Shown here one piece after another: positions 50,889 through 61,726 of a stretch of DNA of 64,000 nucleotides. The translations under genes were made by a program, and so were the position numbers. The stretch lies in assembly GCF_000378965.1 (NCBI RefSeq), contig NZ_KB900536.1, positions 1,309,583 through 1,373,582 on the forward strand, given 5' to 3'. Each line of letters begins with the position of its first letter. The stretch's first letter is position 1. This DNA is from Thioalkalivibrio thiocyanodenitrificans ARhD 1. Lineage in GTDB: Bacteria > Pseudomonadota > Gammaproteobacteria > Ectothiorhodospirales > Ectothiorhodospiraceae. The notes beneath the pieces are model-generated. The model saw only the letters and a list, made by a program, of their open reading frames with translations, did no database searches and was not told the origin of the DNA.

Positions 50889-52067
50889 ATGCGCCGCCCG
50901 TCACTGCTCAGGAAATACCGCCCGCCCTTCCCGGAACGGGGTCCGCACCAATACCGCCTGCTTATGGACGGCGAGACCTTCCTCCCCGCGATGCTGGAGG
51001 CGATCGACGGGGCCCGGCTCTACCTGATGCTGGAGCTTTATCTGGTCGAGGACGGGCAGTGCGCGGGGCGTTTCGTGAACGCGCTGAGCGGCGCGGCCGC
51101 GCGCGGTGTGGACGTATACATCCTGCTGGACGGCTACGCCGGCCGCGGTCTGTCATCGGCGCACCGCCGGCAACTGGCGGATGCCGGTGCGCGGCTGGCA
51201 TTTCACAACCCGCTCGAGTTGCGCCGCTGGCGCCTGGCCCTCTGGCGGGATCACCGCAAGCTCCTGCTGGTGGACGGCGAGACCGCCTACGTGGGCGGCA
51301 TGGGCATTACCGATGATTTCGACCCGCAGGTACGGGGGGACGCGGCGTGGCATGACTGCATGCTGGCCGTGGAAGGTCCCTGCGTGGCCGACTGGCAGCA
51401 GCTTTTCGCATCGGAGTGGCGGCGCTGGGCCGGCCATTGCGAACCGCTGCCGCCCACGCCCGCGCCCGGCGATAGCGGCATGACGGACGGACAGGTGGCG
51501 GGGGCGCTGCGCCACGGCGGAAGGACGGTCATGAGTTCGGTACTCGCCGCCATCGTCCGTTCCCGCCGGCGGGTGTGGATCGCCACGGGCTATTTCGTCC
51601 CCACCCGGCGCCTTCGGCGCGCGCTCGTGCGTGCCGCCCGGCAGGGGGTGGACGTCAGCCTGCTGCTGCCCGGCCCCGCCACCGATCACCCCGCCGTCTG
51701 GCATGCCGGCCGGCGATTCTACGGGCGCCTGCTGCGCGCCGGGGTCCGCATCCACGAGTATGCACCGCGTTTCATGCACGCCAAGATGGTGCTGTGCGAC
51801 GACTGGGCCAGCGTCGGCTCCAGCAACCTGGACCACTGGACCCTGCGCTGGAACATGGAGGCCAATCAAAACGTGATGCGCGCGGACTTCGCGGCCGAAC
51901 TGGCCCGGGTGTTCGAGGCGGATTTCGCCCAAAGCACCCTCTGGACCCGGGAGCAGTGGAGCGCGCGCGGACGATGGCAACGGTTCAAGGAATGGCTGTT
52001 CGGCACCCTGGACGACTGGCTGGTGCAGATCAGTTACCGCTACAGGCTCAGGATGAAGGACGAATGA
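50889..52067 (+). CDS. Cardiolipin synthase-like phospholipase D protein
   Basis: 392-aa PLD-superfamily enzyme with two HKD motifs, WRDHRKLLLVDGETAYVGGM and RFMHAKMVLCDDWASVGSSN, and no N-terminal membrane segments. This matches ClsB-type synthases that join two phospholipids or phosphatidylethanolamine with phosphatidylglycerol. The start at 50889 (MRRPSLLRKYRPPFP) follows the weak upstream frame. mlaA, for outer-membrane lipid asymmetry, is the convergent neighbour. Confidence 0.85.
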   Translation: MRRPSLLRKYRPPFPERGPHQYRLLMDGETFLPAMLEAIDGARLYLMLELYLVEDGQCAGRFVNALSGAAARGVDVYILLDGYAGRGLSSAHRRQLADAGARLAFHNPLELRRWRLALWRDHRKLLLVDGETAYVGGMGITDDFDPQVRGDAAWHDCMLAVEGPCVADWQQLFASEWRRWAGHCEPLPPTPAPGDSGMTDGQVAGALRHGGRTVMSSVLAAIVRSRRRVWIATGYFVPTRRLRRALVRAARQGVDVSLLLPGPATDHPAVWHAGRRFYGRLLRAGVRIHEYAPRFMHAKMVLCDDWASVGSSNLDHWTLRWNMEANQNVMRADFAAELARVFEADFAQSTLWTREQWSARGRWQRFKEWLFGTLDDWLVQISYRYRLRMKDE

Positions 52068-52174
52068 AGTGGGAAGTGTGAATTGGGAAGGGCGAATAAA
52101 ACCACCCTCTCCCTCGCTTGCGGGGGAGGATCAGGGAGGGGCCTTCCCACTTCCCAATTCACACTTCCCACTTC
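52066..52174. repeat. Heptad inverted repeat between the PLD gene and mlaA
   Basis: Left arm 52066-52091 consists of seven-base units GTGGGAA, GTGTGAA, TTGGGAA starting inside the PLD stop codon. The right arm (52142-52174) contains the exact reverse complement over 24 bp. It could serve as terminator for both convergent genes. Confidence 0.8.
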
Positions 52175-52183
52175 AAAAGCGCC

Positions 52184-52972
52184 TCACTGCCGCTCCTCTT
52201 CCCGGCGTTCCTCCGCCTCCATCGCCTCCATTTCCTCCAGCTCATCGAACAGATCGGCGCCCCAGTCCCGGCCCGGGACTTCGCCGTCGTGGATCAGGTA
52301 CTCCCGGCGATCCAGGTAGAAATTGCGCAGGGCGATGTATCGGTCGGGGGCGATGTCCTCAAGAACGCGTTCGGTACTGAGGAATCCGGCACGGGTGTCC
52401 ACGATCGACACACCGGCCGCGATATTCCGGCGCCCCCGGTTGTTGTGGTAGTAGAGCGGATTGGTTCGCGCGTCCACGTAACGGGTGGGGGTGTCGCGTA
52501 CCGTGCTCGGCCCCAGGAACGGGAGCACCACGTAGGGGCCCGGGGGCACGCCCCAGTAGCCCAGGGTCTGGCCGAAATCCTGGTTGCTCTTGGGGAGGTC
52601 CATGTGAGTCGCCACGTCGATGGCACCCAACAGCCCGAAGGTGGTGTTGAACGCCAGGCGGCCGAAATCGTTGGCCGCGGCATCGAACTTGAACTGCAGC
52701 AGATTGTTGAACAGGTTGGTGACGTCACCCAGGTTGGCGAAGAAGTTGCCCACGCTGTTGCGCACGGGTCTCGGGGTCACGCGTACGTAACCCACCGCCA
52801 GCGGACGGATCACCGCCTTGTCGGCCGCCTCGTTGAACTCGAAGACAGCCCGGTTGAAACCCTCCCACGGATCACGCGGATCCCCGGGCTCCTGGGTCGT
52901 GGCACAGCCCGGGAGAACGCCCATCACGACCAGCACGAGCGTGACGGCTGCAGAGGATCTGAAGAAGTTCAT
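52184..52972 (-). CDS. mlaA: Outer-membrane lipid asymmetry lipoprotein MlaA (VacJ)
   Basis: 262-aa lipoprotein with lipobox VLPGC/ATT. The family domain starts DPWEGFNRAVFEFNEAADKA and continues PVRNSVGNFFANLGDVTNLF, FGQTLGYWGVPPGPYVVLPF and YVDARTNPLYY. It removes misplaced phospholipids from the outer leaflet with the MlaFEDBC system, whose genes are not here. The acidic tail (EEMEAMEAEERREEER) is longer than usual. Confidence 0.93.
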   Translation of the reverse strand: MNFFRSSAAVTLVLVVMGVLPGCATTQEPGDPRDPWEGFNRAVFEFNEAADKAVIRPLAVGYVRVTPRPVRNSVGNFFANLGDVTNLFNNLLQFKFDAAANDFGRLAFNTTFGLLGAIDVATHMDLPKSNQDFGQTLGYWGVPPGPYVVLPFLGPSTVRDTPTRYVDARTNPLYYHNNRGRRNIAAGVSIVDTRAGFLSTERVLEDIAPDRYIALRNFYLDRREYLIHDGEVPGRDWGADLFDELEEMEAMEAEERREEERQ

Positions 52973-53013
52973 GGAAGGACATTTCCTTGTGGCCGGTTTG
53001 CGGAAGGGCCGGT

Positions 53014-54942
53014 CTATTGTGAATGGATCTGCGTACGGTTACGACCCCCCTGCTTGGCGGCGTAACAGGCATCGTCCGCCGCCTTGAGCACCGCCTCCAG
53101 GCCGCCACTGTGACGATCGACGGCCACCAGCCCGATGCTGAGGCCGATGCGGAATTCACGGCCTCCGTCCCGGTAGACATAGGCGCGCACGGCCTCCTGA
53201 AGCTTGTCCGCCAACTCGACTCCGTCCTGCAGACTGCAGTTCAGGGCGAGAACGCCGAACTCGTCGCCGCCCAGACGCGCCACCGTGTCGGTCGAGCGCA
53301 CCTGGCCTTCCAGGATATCGGCGATCTCCTTGAGCACGTGGTCTCCGGCCATGTGGCCCAGACTGTCGTTGATGGCCTTGAACCAGTCCAGATCCATGTA
53401 CATCAGTATGTGGGTCTGACCGCCACGGGCGCTGCCCTCAACCGCCCGGGACAGGCGCGCCTCGAACTCCCGGCGATTGACGAGCCCCGTGAGGGAATCA
53501 TGGGCCGCCTGATACCTGAGCTGGCGCGTCAGCGTGCGCAGCTCGGTGACATCGTGAATCACCAGGGCGCAGCCGGACACCCGGGATTTGCCGGCACGGA
53601 TGCTGGACGTGGTGACCTTGACGGCGTACTCCTTGCCGCCCGGGGCGATCAGCAGTCCCTCCACCGTACGGGGTCTCACCTCGCGCATGGACGCACTGTG
53701 ACGCGCCAGATTGACCAGCTCGCGCCGATCCGACTCCCGAACCAGTTGAAAGACCTGCCGGTAGTCCCGGCCGACGACGTCCTTCAACCGGCATCTCCCC
53801 ATCTGCTCAGCCACCGGATTCATGTACTCGATCAGGCCCCGGGTATCCGTGGTCACCACGGCGTCGCCGATGGACTGCAGGGTATTGGAGAGGCTCGAAC
53901 GCGATACCGCCAGCCGCGCGTTGAGCCGGAGCACGAACGTCAGGAAGGCGAGCAGGAGCAACAGGACCATGGCGCCGAACCAGGGTCCGTAGACCGACAT
54001 CACCTGCCGCAGGGTCAGGTCCCCGTCGCTTTCGTACATGCCCACCTGGAGTTCCCGCATCAGGGCGTGGACCGGCTCGTAATCCAGGGGAATGGTCCAG
54101 CCCATGAGGCCGGCCGCATCGGCGGCAGGGTGTTCGACCGGCAGTTCCAGGAGCGCCAGAAGGACCTGCCTGGCAAGACGCTCATCCACGTGATGATGGA
54201 CGGCAAGCGGCCATTCCGGGTAGAGCCGTGTGCTGTGAAGAAACGGGAAACCCGCGGTCTCGCGGGCACCCACCACGCGAAACTCACCGGGCTCGACGAG
54301 ACCTTCCGCGATCCACTGCTCCAGCAGTTCCGTGCGGAACGTACCCGCGTCCGCATCGCCGCTGCGTACCGCCTCCAGGATCAGGTGCACGGGAAATCCG
54401 GTGAACGAAAGGTGCTCGAGATCCTGCCATGGGTCGATTCCCTGGGTGCGCAGTTCGCGCCAGGCCATCCACCAGCCGCCGAAGGCCTCCGGATGAACGG
54501 CGGCAAGACGCCTGCCGCGCAGGTCCTCCAGGGTGACGAGATCATCGCGATCGGCGCGGGTGATGATCACCGCGCCGAACCGGGTCGAGGGGCCGGTGGG
54601 CCTGCGGGTGACCATGGTGGCGATACGGGTGATCCCGTAGCGCTGATTGAGCGCCACGTAGGACCCTGGCGTCGTGATGACGAACTCCACCGCGCCGCGG
54701 GCGGCGGCCTGGTCGATGGTGTCGTGGGTCAGCGGCAGGATCCGAAAACGGGTCCGCGGTATCCGCTCGCCCAGGTAGTCGGCCGTGGGCGCCCACATGC
54801 GCTCGGTCTCCTCGAAACCCCGGAAGGCCAGCACGCCGATGCTCACCTCGCGGACACCTTCGCCGGCGTCGGCAGGCACCGGCGGCACGAGCCCGGCAAG
54901 GACGATTACGGCCATGACGCCGGCGTGCAGCAGCGCCCTCAA
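53014..54942 (-). CDS. PhnD-like sensor diguanylate cyclase (periplasmic binding - PAS - GGDEF)
   Basis: 642-aa membrane sensor. A signal/anchor (VMAVIVLAGLVPPVPADAG) leads into a periplasmic PhnD/phosphite-type binding domain (about 30-300; SIGVLAFRGFEETERMWAPT). A membrane segment (MVLLLLLAFLTFVLRL, about 318-333) follows, then a PAS domain and a GGDEF domain with intact RLGGDEFGVLALN. The product should be cyclic di-GMP. Its ligand could be a phosphonate- or phosphite-like oxyanion; that is inferred only from the domain type. Confidence 0.88.
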   Translation of the reverse strand: MRALLHAGVMAVIVLAGLVPPVPADAGEGVREVSIGVLAFRGFEETERMWAPTADYLGERIPRTRFRILPLTHDTIDQAAARGAVEFVITTPGSYVALNQRYGITRIATMVTRRPTGPSTRFGAVIITRADRDDLVTLEDLRGRRLAAVHPEAFGGWWMAWRELRTQGIDPWQDLEHLSFTGFPVHLILEAVRSGDADAGTFRTELLEQWIAEGLVEPGEFRVVGARETAGFPFLHSTRLYPEWPLAVHHHVDERLARQVLLALLELPVEHPAADAAGLMGWTIPLDYEPVHALMRELQVGMYESDGDLTLRQVMSVYGPWFGAMVLLLLLAFLTFVLRLNARLAVSRSSLSNTLQSIGDAVVTTDTRGLIEYMNPVAEQMGRCRLKDVVGRDYRQVFQLVRESDRRELVNLARHSASMREVRPRTVEGLLIAPGGKEYAVKVTTSSIRAGKSRVSGCALVIHDVTELRTLTRQLRYQAAHDSLTGLVNRREFEARLSRAVEGSARGGQTHILMYMDLDWFKAINDSLGHMAGDHVLKEIADILEGQVRSTDTVARLGGDEFGVLALNCSLQDGVELADKLQEAVRAYVYRDGGREFRIGLSIGLVAVDRHSGGLEAVLKAADDACYAAKQGGRNRTQIHSQ

Positions 54943-54975
54943 GCGATGGCCCTCCGGATGTCCATGCCGCCGGGG

Positions 54976-56190
<1,215 letters not shown>

Positions 56191-56374
56191 GGGGAGACCT
56201 TCAGGGAATGTTGGGGACAAGGGGCGAAATTATACGGAAACGGGCGCCGCAGATTAAGGATGCGCCGTGGCCGGGCGGATGGGGGGCACGGGAGCGTTCT
56301 ATTGCCCGGCAGGATGGACAGGCAAAAAGCACTTTAGAATCATGCGAATCCTGTCATTGCTGCCCAAGATTCCT

Positions 56375-59014
56375 TTAGTCCCCGGTGTGGCCCGATGATC
56401 CATTCAGGGTCTCGATCGGGCGGGGACGATCCAGCACATAGCCCTGGGCGAAGTCGATGCCCAGCGTCTTCAGCTGCTCGATCAGGGCATCTGACTCGGT
56501 GCATTCCGCCACCGTGCTGATGGACATGGCACCGGCAACGAGATGGATCGCCTCGGCCACGGTGCGGTTGACAGTGTCGTCGGTCAGGGACCGGATGAGC
56601 GCGCCGTCCAGCTTCACGAAGTCCACCGGCAGGGACCTGAGATTCGAGAACGCCAGCGCCCCCCTGGCGAACTGATCCAGGGCGACCCGGCATCCGAGTT
56701 GCTTGAACTGCGCAATCTGTTCACCGGCCATCCTGATGTTCGCCATGGCGGCCGATTCGGGAACCTCCAGGCAGATCATCCCGCCCGGTACCCCATGGCG
56801 GGCGAGCAGATCCTGCAGGTACCCGGGCAGCAGCTCGTCGAAAAAGGATATGGCCGAGAGGTTCACGGAGAACAGGGGCGCTTCTGCCGCCGTTTCCCCG
56901 CGCGCGGCGATCGTGGCGATCACCTCGCGCAGCACCCAGCGATCGATGGTGGGCATGAGATTGCACCGCTCGGCCACCGGAACGAACGTCGCCGCCTCAA
57001 GAAGCCCTTCTTCCGGATCCTCCAGGCGCAGGAGGATCTCGTAGTGGTGTCTCGCATGCTCTGCCTCGACCAGGGGCACAACGCTCTGGTAATAAAGACG
57101 AAAGCGCCCCTCGTCCAGGGCGCGGGTGAGGCGCGACATCCAACGCATCTCGTCGTGATGCCTGGTCAAGCCGGTGTCCTCGGCATCAAACAGTTCCACG
57201 CGATTGCGCCCCCGCTCCTTGGCCAGATAGCAGGCGGCGTCCGCGGCGTTCAGGGCCGCATCTGCGCTCTCCATGGCCGCGGTGAGGGGAACGACGCCGA
57301 TGCTGGCCCCCACCGAGAAACTCTGCCCCTTCCACAGGAACTGATAATCGCTGACCGCATCGCGCAACTCCAGGGCGATGCGAACGGCCTGCTCCGACGG
57401 ACAGTGCTCGAGCAGCACGCCGAACTCATCGCCGCCCAGACGTCCCAGGGTGTCGCGCTGGCGCATGTGCCCCTGCAGCAGCCTGCTCAGCCGGCGCAGC
57501 AGCTCGTCGCCCGCGGCGTGGCCGCAGGTGTCGTTCACCACCTTGAACCAGTCCAGGTCCATGTAGCACAGGGCATGCTCTCCGCCGCCTGCGTTCACCC
57601 CGCGCAGACTCTGACCAAGGCGGCGTTCGAACTCCTGGCGGTTGACCAGACCGGTCAATGCGTCGTGGGTGGCCTGCCAGGTGAGCTTCTTCGCCATCTC
57701 GTGGTGTTCCGTGACGTCGCGGAACACCAGCACGGCCCCACTGATGCACTCGCCCTCGCGCAAGGGGTAGGACGAGACATCCGTCGTGAACGTGGTGCCA
57801 TCCTTGCGCACGAGCGGCTCGATCATCCCGCGCCGGATCACGCCGGAACGCACGGCGGCATCGATGGGACATTGCGAACCCTCGCAGGCCTCGGCTGCCG
57901 GACTGCCCGGCTCCCCGCAGATGCGCAGCGGCCGGCCGATCAGTTCTTCTTCGGCGTAGCCAAACAACTCGAGCGCCGCTCCGTTGACGAATGTGCAATT
58001 CCCATCCATGTCCACACCCAGGATGCCGTCGCCGGCGGATTCCAGCAGCAGGCGGAAACGCGCCTCACTGGCACGCAGGGCCAGCTCGACCTCCCTGCGC
58101 TCACCGATCTCGTCGACCAGATTGGCATTGGCGGACCTGAGCAGTTCCGTCTGCTTCTCGAGATCCCCGGTGCGCCTGGCCACCAGTTCCTCCAGGCGTT
58201 GGTGGTGGTAACGCAGCTCTTCTTCCGTGCGCTTCTTCTCGGTGATGTCGATCAGCACCCCCTGCAGGAACAGCGACTTGCCGTTTCCATCCTGGACGAT
58301 GCGCGCCTCGTCCAGCATCCAGCGCGTCTGCCCTTCGCGGGTCACGATGCGGTATTCGCAGCGCAGCGGGATGCCCTGTTCGTAGCTTGCGGCGTATGCC
58401 TCATGCACCGTGCTCCGGTCCTCGGGGTGGATCAGCTTGAGCAACCCCTCGGTGTCTTCCAGCCATTCCTCGGGCGAGTAGCCCAGGCGTCTGACCTGCG
58501 GACTGATGTAGAGCAGCCGCCCCGGCACATCCAGGGCGGCGATGTAGGTGATCGCCGGGATCTGCTCCACCAGGGTGCGGAACTTGGCCTCGGCCGCGCG
58601 CTTCTCGGTACGCAGGCGCTGCTCGCGCAGCACTCTCTCGATGACGGCGGGCAGCAGTTCCAGGTACTGACGCTCGCTGTCCTTGACCAGATAGTCATGG
58701 GCGCCGCCTCGCATGGCCTCCACCGCCACGCCCACGTTGTCGGTCCCGGTGAGCATCATCACCGGCACGGGCGGCTCGCCGGCCTCGCGCCCGAGTTCGG
58801 CGAGAAACTCCAGACCGCTCATGTCCGGCAGGTGGTAGTCCAGCAGGATCAGGTCCGGAGTCTGTCGCAGCGCGAGCTGCAACCCCTGGCGGGCGGTCTC
58901 GGCTTCGATGAGTTTGAAGTCGTAGTCGGGATGGTTCACCAGCGCCCGCCGGCAGGCCAGGCGATCGACTTGGTCATCCTCCACCAGCAGGATATGTACG
59001 GGGGCTCTGTTCAT
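56375..59014 (-). CDS. REC-PAS-PAS-GGDEF-EAL response regulator
   Basis: 879-aa cyclic di-GMP protein. Receiver (HILLVEDDQVDRLACRRALV; Asp in ILLDYHLPDMSG), two PAS domains (about 150-270 and 320-440), GGDEF with intact RLGGDEFGVLL, and C-terminal EAL domain. The EAL signature reads YEILLRLEDP in place of EAL/EVL, and the later conserved FVKLDGALIRSL is present. So the cyclase site looks intact; phosphodiesterase activity is plausible but less sure. It ends a three-gene unit behind a histidine kinase and a single-domain receiver, probably its phosphate donors. Confidence 0.9.
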   Translation of the reverse strand: MNRAPVHILLVEDDQVDRLACRRALVNHPDYDFKLIEAETARQGLQLALRQTPDLILLDYHLPDMSGLEFLAELGREAGEPPVPVMMLTGTDNVGVAVEAMRGGAHDYLVKDSERQYLELLPAVIERVLREQRLRTEKRAAEAKFRTLVEQIPAITYIAALDVPGRLLYISPQVRRLGYSPEEWLEDTEGLLKLIHPEDRSTVHEAYAASYEQGIPLRCEYRIVTREGQTRWMLDEARIVQDGNGKSLFLQGVLIDITEKKRTEEELRYHHQRLEELVARRTGDLEKQTELLRSANANLVDEIGERREVELALRASEARFRLLLESAGDGILGVDMDGNCTFVNGAALELFGYAEEELIGRPLRICGEPGSPAAEACEGSQCPIDAAVRSGVIRRGMIEPLVRKDGTTFTTDVSSYPLREGECISGAVLVFRDVTEHHEMAKKLTWQATHDALTGLVNRQEFERRLGQSLRGVNAGGGEHALCYMDLDWFKVVNDTCGHAAGDELLRRLSRLLQGHMRQRDTLGRLGGDEFGVLLEHCPSEQAVRIALELRDAVSDYQFLWKGQSFSVGASIGVVPLTAAMESADAALNAADAACYLAKERGRNRVELFDAEDTGLTRHHDEMRWMSRLTRALDEGRFRLYYQSVVPLVEAEHARHHYEILLRLEDPEEGLLEAATFVPVAERCNLMPTIDRWVLREVIATIAARGETAAEAPLFSVNLSAISFFDELLPGYLQDLLARHGVPGGMICLEVPESAAMANIRMAGEQIAQFKQLGCRVALDQFARGALAFSNLRSLPVDFVKLDGALIRSLTDDTVNRTVAEAIHLVAGAMSISTVAECTESDALIEQLKTLGIDFAQGYVLDRPRPIETLNGSSGHTGD

Positions 59015-59017
59015 GAC

Positions 59018-59437
59018 TCACTCCGGCAGCTCGCTGATGGTCCAGTAGGCATCGATGGTGCGCATCATGTCGACGAACTGGCCGTAGTCCACCGGCTTTC
59101 GCATGTACCCGGCGACCCCGAGATCAAAGCTCTCGACCTTGTCACGCTGCTCCTCGGAGGTGGTCAGTACCACCACCGGGATACGCCTGAGGTGCATGCC
59201 GTCGCCCTTGATCTCGCGCAGGAACTCGATGCCGCCCATGACGGGCATGTTGAGATCGAGCAGGATCAGGCACGGCCGGGTCGAGGCGGGATCCTTCAGC
59301 CAGGCCAGCGCCTGCTCGCCGTTCTCCATATGCTCGACGGGATTGGCCACGTGCAGCTCCCTGAGCGCCCGTGTCACGGTCATGGCGTCGATGCGGTCGT
59401 CCTCGACCAGCAGGATTGGCCTGGCATTGCTCTTCAT
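59018..59437 (-). CDS. Single-domain response regulator (Rcp1-like)
   Basis: 139-aa stand-alone receiver starting MKSNARPILLVEDDRIDAMT; phosphoacceptor Asp in CLILLDLNMPVMGGIEFL; switch Thr and Lys in VLTTS and YMRKPVDY. It resembles Rcp1-type regulators that work with phytochrome-like kinases. The start overlaps the kinase stop (ATGA) and its stop lies 3 bp before the REC-GGDEF-EAL gene, so all three are co-translated. Confidence 0.92.
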   Translation of the reverse strand: MKSNARPILLVEDDRIDAMTVTRALRELHVANPVEHMENGEQALAWLKDPASTRPCLILLDLNMPVMGGIEFLREIKGDGMHLRRIPVVVLTTSEEQRDKVESFDLGVAGYMRKPVDYGQFVDMMRTIDAYWTISELPE

Positions 59438-61179
59438 GGGTGCTGCGCTCCTGCGCGATCGGGCGGTCCGGACTTGGACAGGGTGAAGAAGAATGTGGCG
59501 CCCTCGCCCGGTGTGGACTCAACCCACACCCGACCGCCGTGCAGTTCGACGATCTTCCTGACCAGAGCGAGACCCACGCCGGTACTCTCCTTGCGGTCAC
59601 GCGGCGTGAGCACCTGGAAAAGCTGGAAGATGCGCTCCTGATGACGGGGCTCGATGCCCGGGCCGTTGTCGGTCACACTGAACCGCCAGTGGTCCCCGTC
59701 GTCCGCACAGGCGACACGGATGCTGCCCTCCGGTTTGTCCAGATGCTTGAGCGCGTTGCCGATCAGATTCTGAAAGACCTGCTGGAGGCGTACGCGCTCT
59801 CCGATCACGCTAGGCAGCGGCCCCTCCACCGTGACCTGCACACCGGCGGGCGGCGCAAGCAGGTGTACCACCTCGGCGGCGAGGGCGTCGAGATCCACAT
59901 CTGTGCGCATCTCATGGACGCGCCCCACCCGCGAGTATTCGAGGATGCCGTCAATCAGCGCATCCATGCGCGTGACACGGCTCTTCATCAGGTCAAGATA
60001 CTCCCGCCCCTGGTCATCGAGCCTTTCCGCGTAGTCGCTGGCGAGCCAGTCGGCCAGCGAACCCACGCCACGCAGCGGCGCCTTGAGATCGTGCGAGACC
60101 ACGTAAGCGAAGTTCCTGAGTTCCTCGTTGGCGTCGTGCAGTTCGCCGATCAGCCGGGCCTGGCGTTGCTCGGCGCGCTTGCGCTCCGTGAGGTCGTGGA
60201 GGATCCCGGTGAACAGACGCCGCGCGCCGAGTCTCACCTCGCTGACGGCAAGGCTGATCGGGATGGTGCTGCCATCCTTGCGCAGGGCGGTCACCTCGCG
60301 CCCGCTACCGATGATGCGGGCTTCGCCCGTATCCAGGTAACGCCTCAGATAGCCGTCGTGCCGGCTGCACTCCGGCTCCGGCATGAGCCGCGAGACATTG
60401 CCGCCGATCACCTCTGCCGCCGGATAGCCGAACAGCCGCTCGGCGGCCCGGTTGAAGCTCTCGATGCGGCCCTGCGTGTCGATGGTGACGATGCCGTCAG
60501 CGGCGGTATCCACGACCGCGCGCAGCCGCTCCTCGCTGTCGCGCCTTTCACTGCTCTCGCGGCGGATCTGCAGGTGCAGGGCCGTCAGGCTGGCAGCCAC
60601 CAGTACGAGCAGCAGGCCGAGCATGGTGAGCGTACTGTGCGCACCTGCCTGTGCCGCCTGCTGGCGCTGCTGCAGGCGAGCGCTCAGCTCGCCCTGCATG
60701 AACACCACGTGTTCGCTGACTCTGTGCATCTCCTCGCGCCCCGGACTTGCGGCGAGCTGGCGCTGCCCCGCCTGAAAGCCGCGGGTCCGGCGCACCTCCA
60801 GCACGTGGTCCAGCAGGGCCATCCGGACGTCGATGCGCCGCTCCAGCTCGTCCAGGTGAGCGCTCAGGTCGGCATCATCGCCCAGCAGTTCCCTCAACCC
60901 TGTCACCTGCGCATGCATCCGGGCCATGGCCTCATGGCGCAGCTCGAGGTACTCGGGGAGCCCCAGCAACAGGTAGATGCGCTGATGACTTTCCGCCTGG
61001 TTCATCAGGGAGTAGACCGCTTCCAGGGTCGTCAGGGCCTTCTGGGAACGGGCCACGGCATCGCTGGTGTCAATGAAACCGACCGTGGTGCGGTACAGGC
61101 CGGCACCCACCACCGCCAATACCGCGACGGAGAGCGCAAACCCGGCAAGCACTTTGGATTCGATCTGCCACTGCCTCAT
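59434..61179 (-). CDS. CHASE3-like/PAS sensor histidine kinase
   Basis: 581-aa membrane kinase. The N-terminal segment (VLAGFALSVAVLAVVGAGLY) and a second (LTMLGLLLVLVAASLTALHL, about 187-206) flank a helical periplasmic CHASE3-like domain. A PAS domain follows, then HisKA (FAYVVSHDLKAPLRGVGSLA) and HATPase_c (NLIGNALKHLDKPEG; VTDNGPGIEPRHQERIFQLF; STGVGLALVRKIVELHGG). It most likely phosphorylates the coupled single receiver and the cyclic di-GMP enzyme downstream. Confidence 0.9.
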   Translation of the reverse strand: MRQWQIESKVLAGFALSVAVLAVVGAGLYRTTVGFIDTSDAVARSQKALTTLEAVYSLMNQAESHQRIYLLLGLPEYLELRHEAMARMHAQVTGLRELLGDDADLSAHLDELERRIDVRMALLDHVLEVRRTRGFQAGQRQLAASPGREEMHRVSEHVVFMQGELSARLQQRQQAAQAGAHSTLTMLGLLLVLVAASLTALHLQIRRESSERRDSEERLRAVVDTAADGIVTIDTQGRIESFNRAAERLFGYPAAEVIGGNVSRLMPEPECSRHDGYLRRYLDTGEARIIGSGREVTALRKDGSTIPISLAVSEVRLGARRLFTGILHDLTERKRAEQRQARLIGELHDANEELRNFAYVVSHDLKAPLRGVGSLADWLASDYAERLDDQGREYLDLMKSRVTRMDALIDGILEYSRVGRVHEMRTDVDLDALAAEVVHLLAPPAGVQVTVEGPLPSVIGERVRLQQVFQNLIGNALKHLDKPEGSIRVACADDGDHWRFSVTDNGPGIEPRHQERIFQLFQVLTPRDRKESTGVGLALVRKIVELHGGRVWVESTPGEGATFFFTLSKSGPPDRAGAQHP

Positions 61180-61726
61180 CAGACACCGTGTTCCGTTTCA
61201 GGCCCGGAGACGCATGGCACCGCGCCGCCCACCGGACACACCCCGTGCACACGCGGCGCGACGCCGCCTGGCCGAGGCGGAAGATGGGGCGACAGAAAAG
61301 GAGTGAACGGGCGATACGGGCCATCACCGGAGCGACGGTTCGCCGGGGGTCCCCGCCGGAATCGAGCGATCAGACGTACCCGTCTCTGGCCCCTCGCCGG
61401 GGCCTCGCGGGCGTGGCATTGCGTCATGCTTGAGTCCTGAGCTTCTAATAGCCGGATGAGCCCTCTCAAAGGCAGTATTGCAGGGCGAGCGCCCCCCGGC
61501 AACCTGCGCGCACCGGACCGATCGCCCGCGGGAGCGGGCTCCTACAAGGGAGCGCATCCTCCGCCGTGGGGGCCCGGTCCTCCGGGCGATGGGCCACGTG
61601 CGCTGATCGCCCGCGGGAGCGGGCTCCTACAGGGGGGCGCATCGCCGACCGTGGGGGGGCGGTCTTCCGGGCGATGGTCGACGTGCGCTGATCGCACTCG
61701 GCGCCATCAAACCGCGGCCAGCAAGG
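61180..61726. repeat. Gene-free region with an 85-bp tandem duplication
   Basis: 61180-61519 has no supportable gene. 61520-61604 and 61605-61689 are two imperfect copies of an 85-bp unit. Each starts GATCGCCCGCGGGAGCGGG, carries GGGCTCCTAC, then GGGGCCCGGTCCTCCGGGCG, a relative of the dispersed 25-26 kb repeat, and ends ACGTGCGCT. A third start (GATCGC) follows at 61690. It separates lpdA from the signalling operon. Confidence 0.7.

Noticed and set aside
52601-52612. 10-base match (ATGTGAGTCG) between the pseudo-spacer upstream of cas3 and sequence inside mlaA
   Set aside because: A match this short is expected by chance at appreciable frequency in 64 kb on both strands, and it is not extended on either side.
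56543-59641. 1032-codon plus-strand frame opposite the signalling genes
   Set aside because: The minus strand encodes recognisable REC, PAS, GGDEF and EAL domains here. The plus-strand translation has no recognisable domain.
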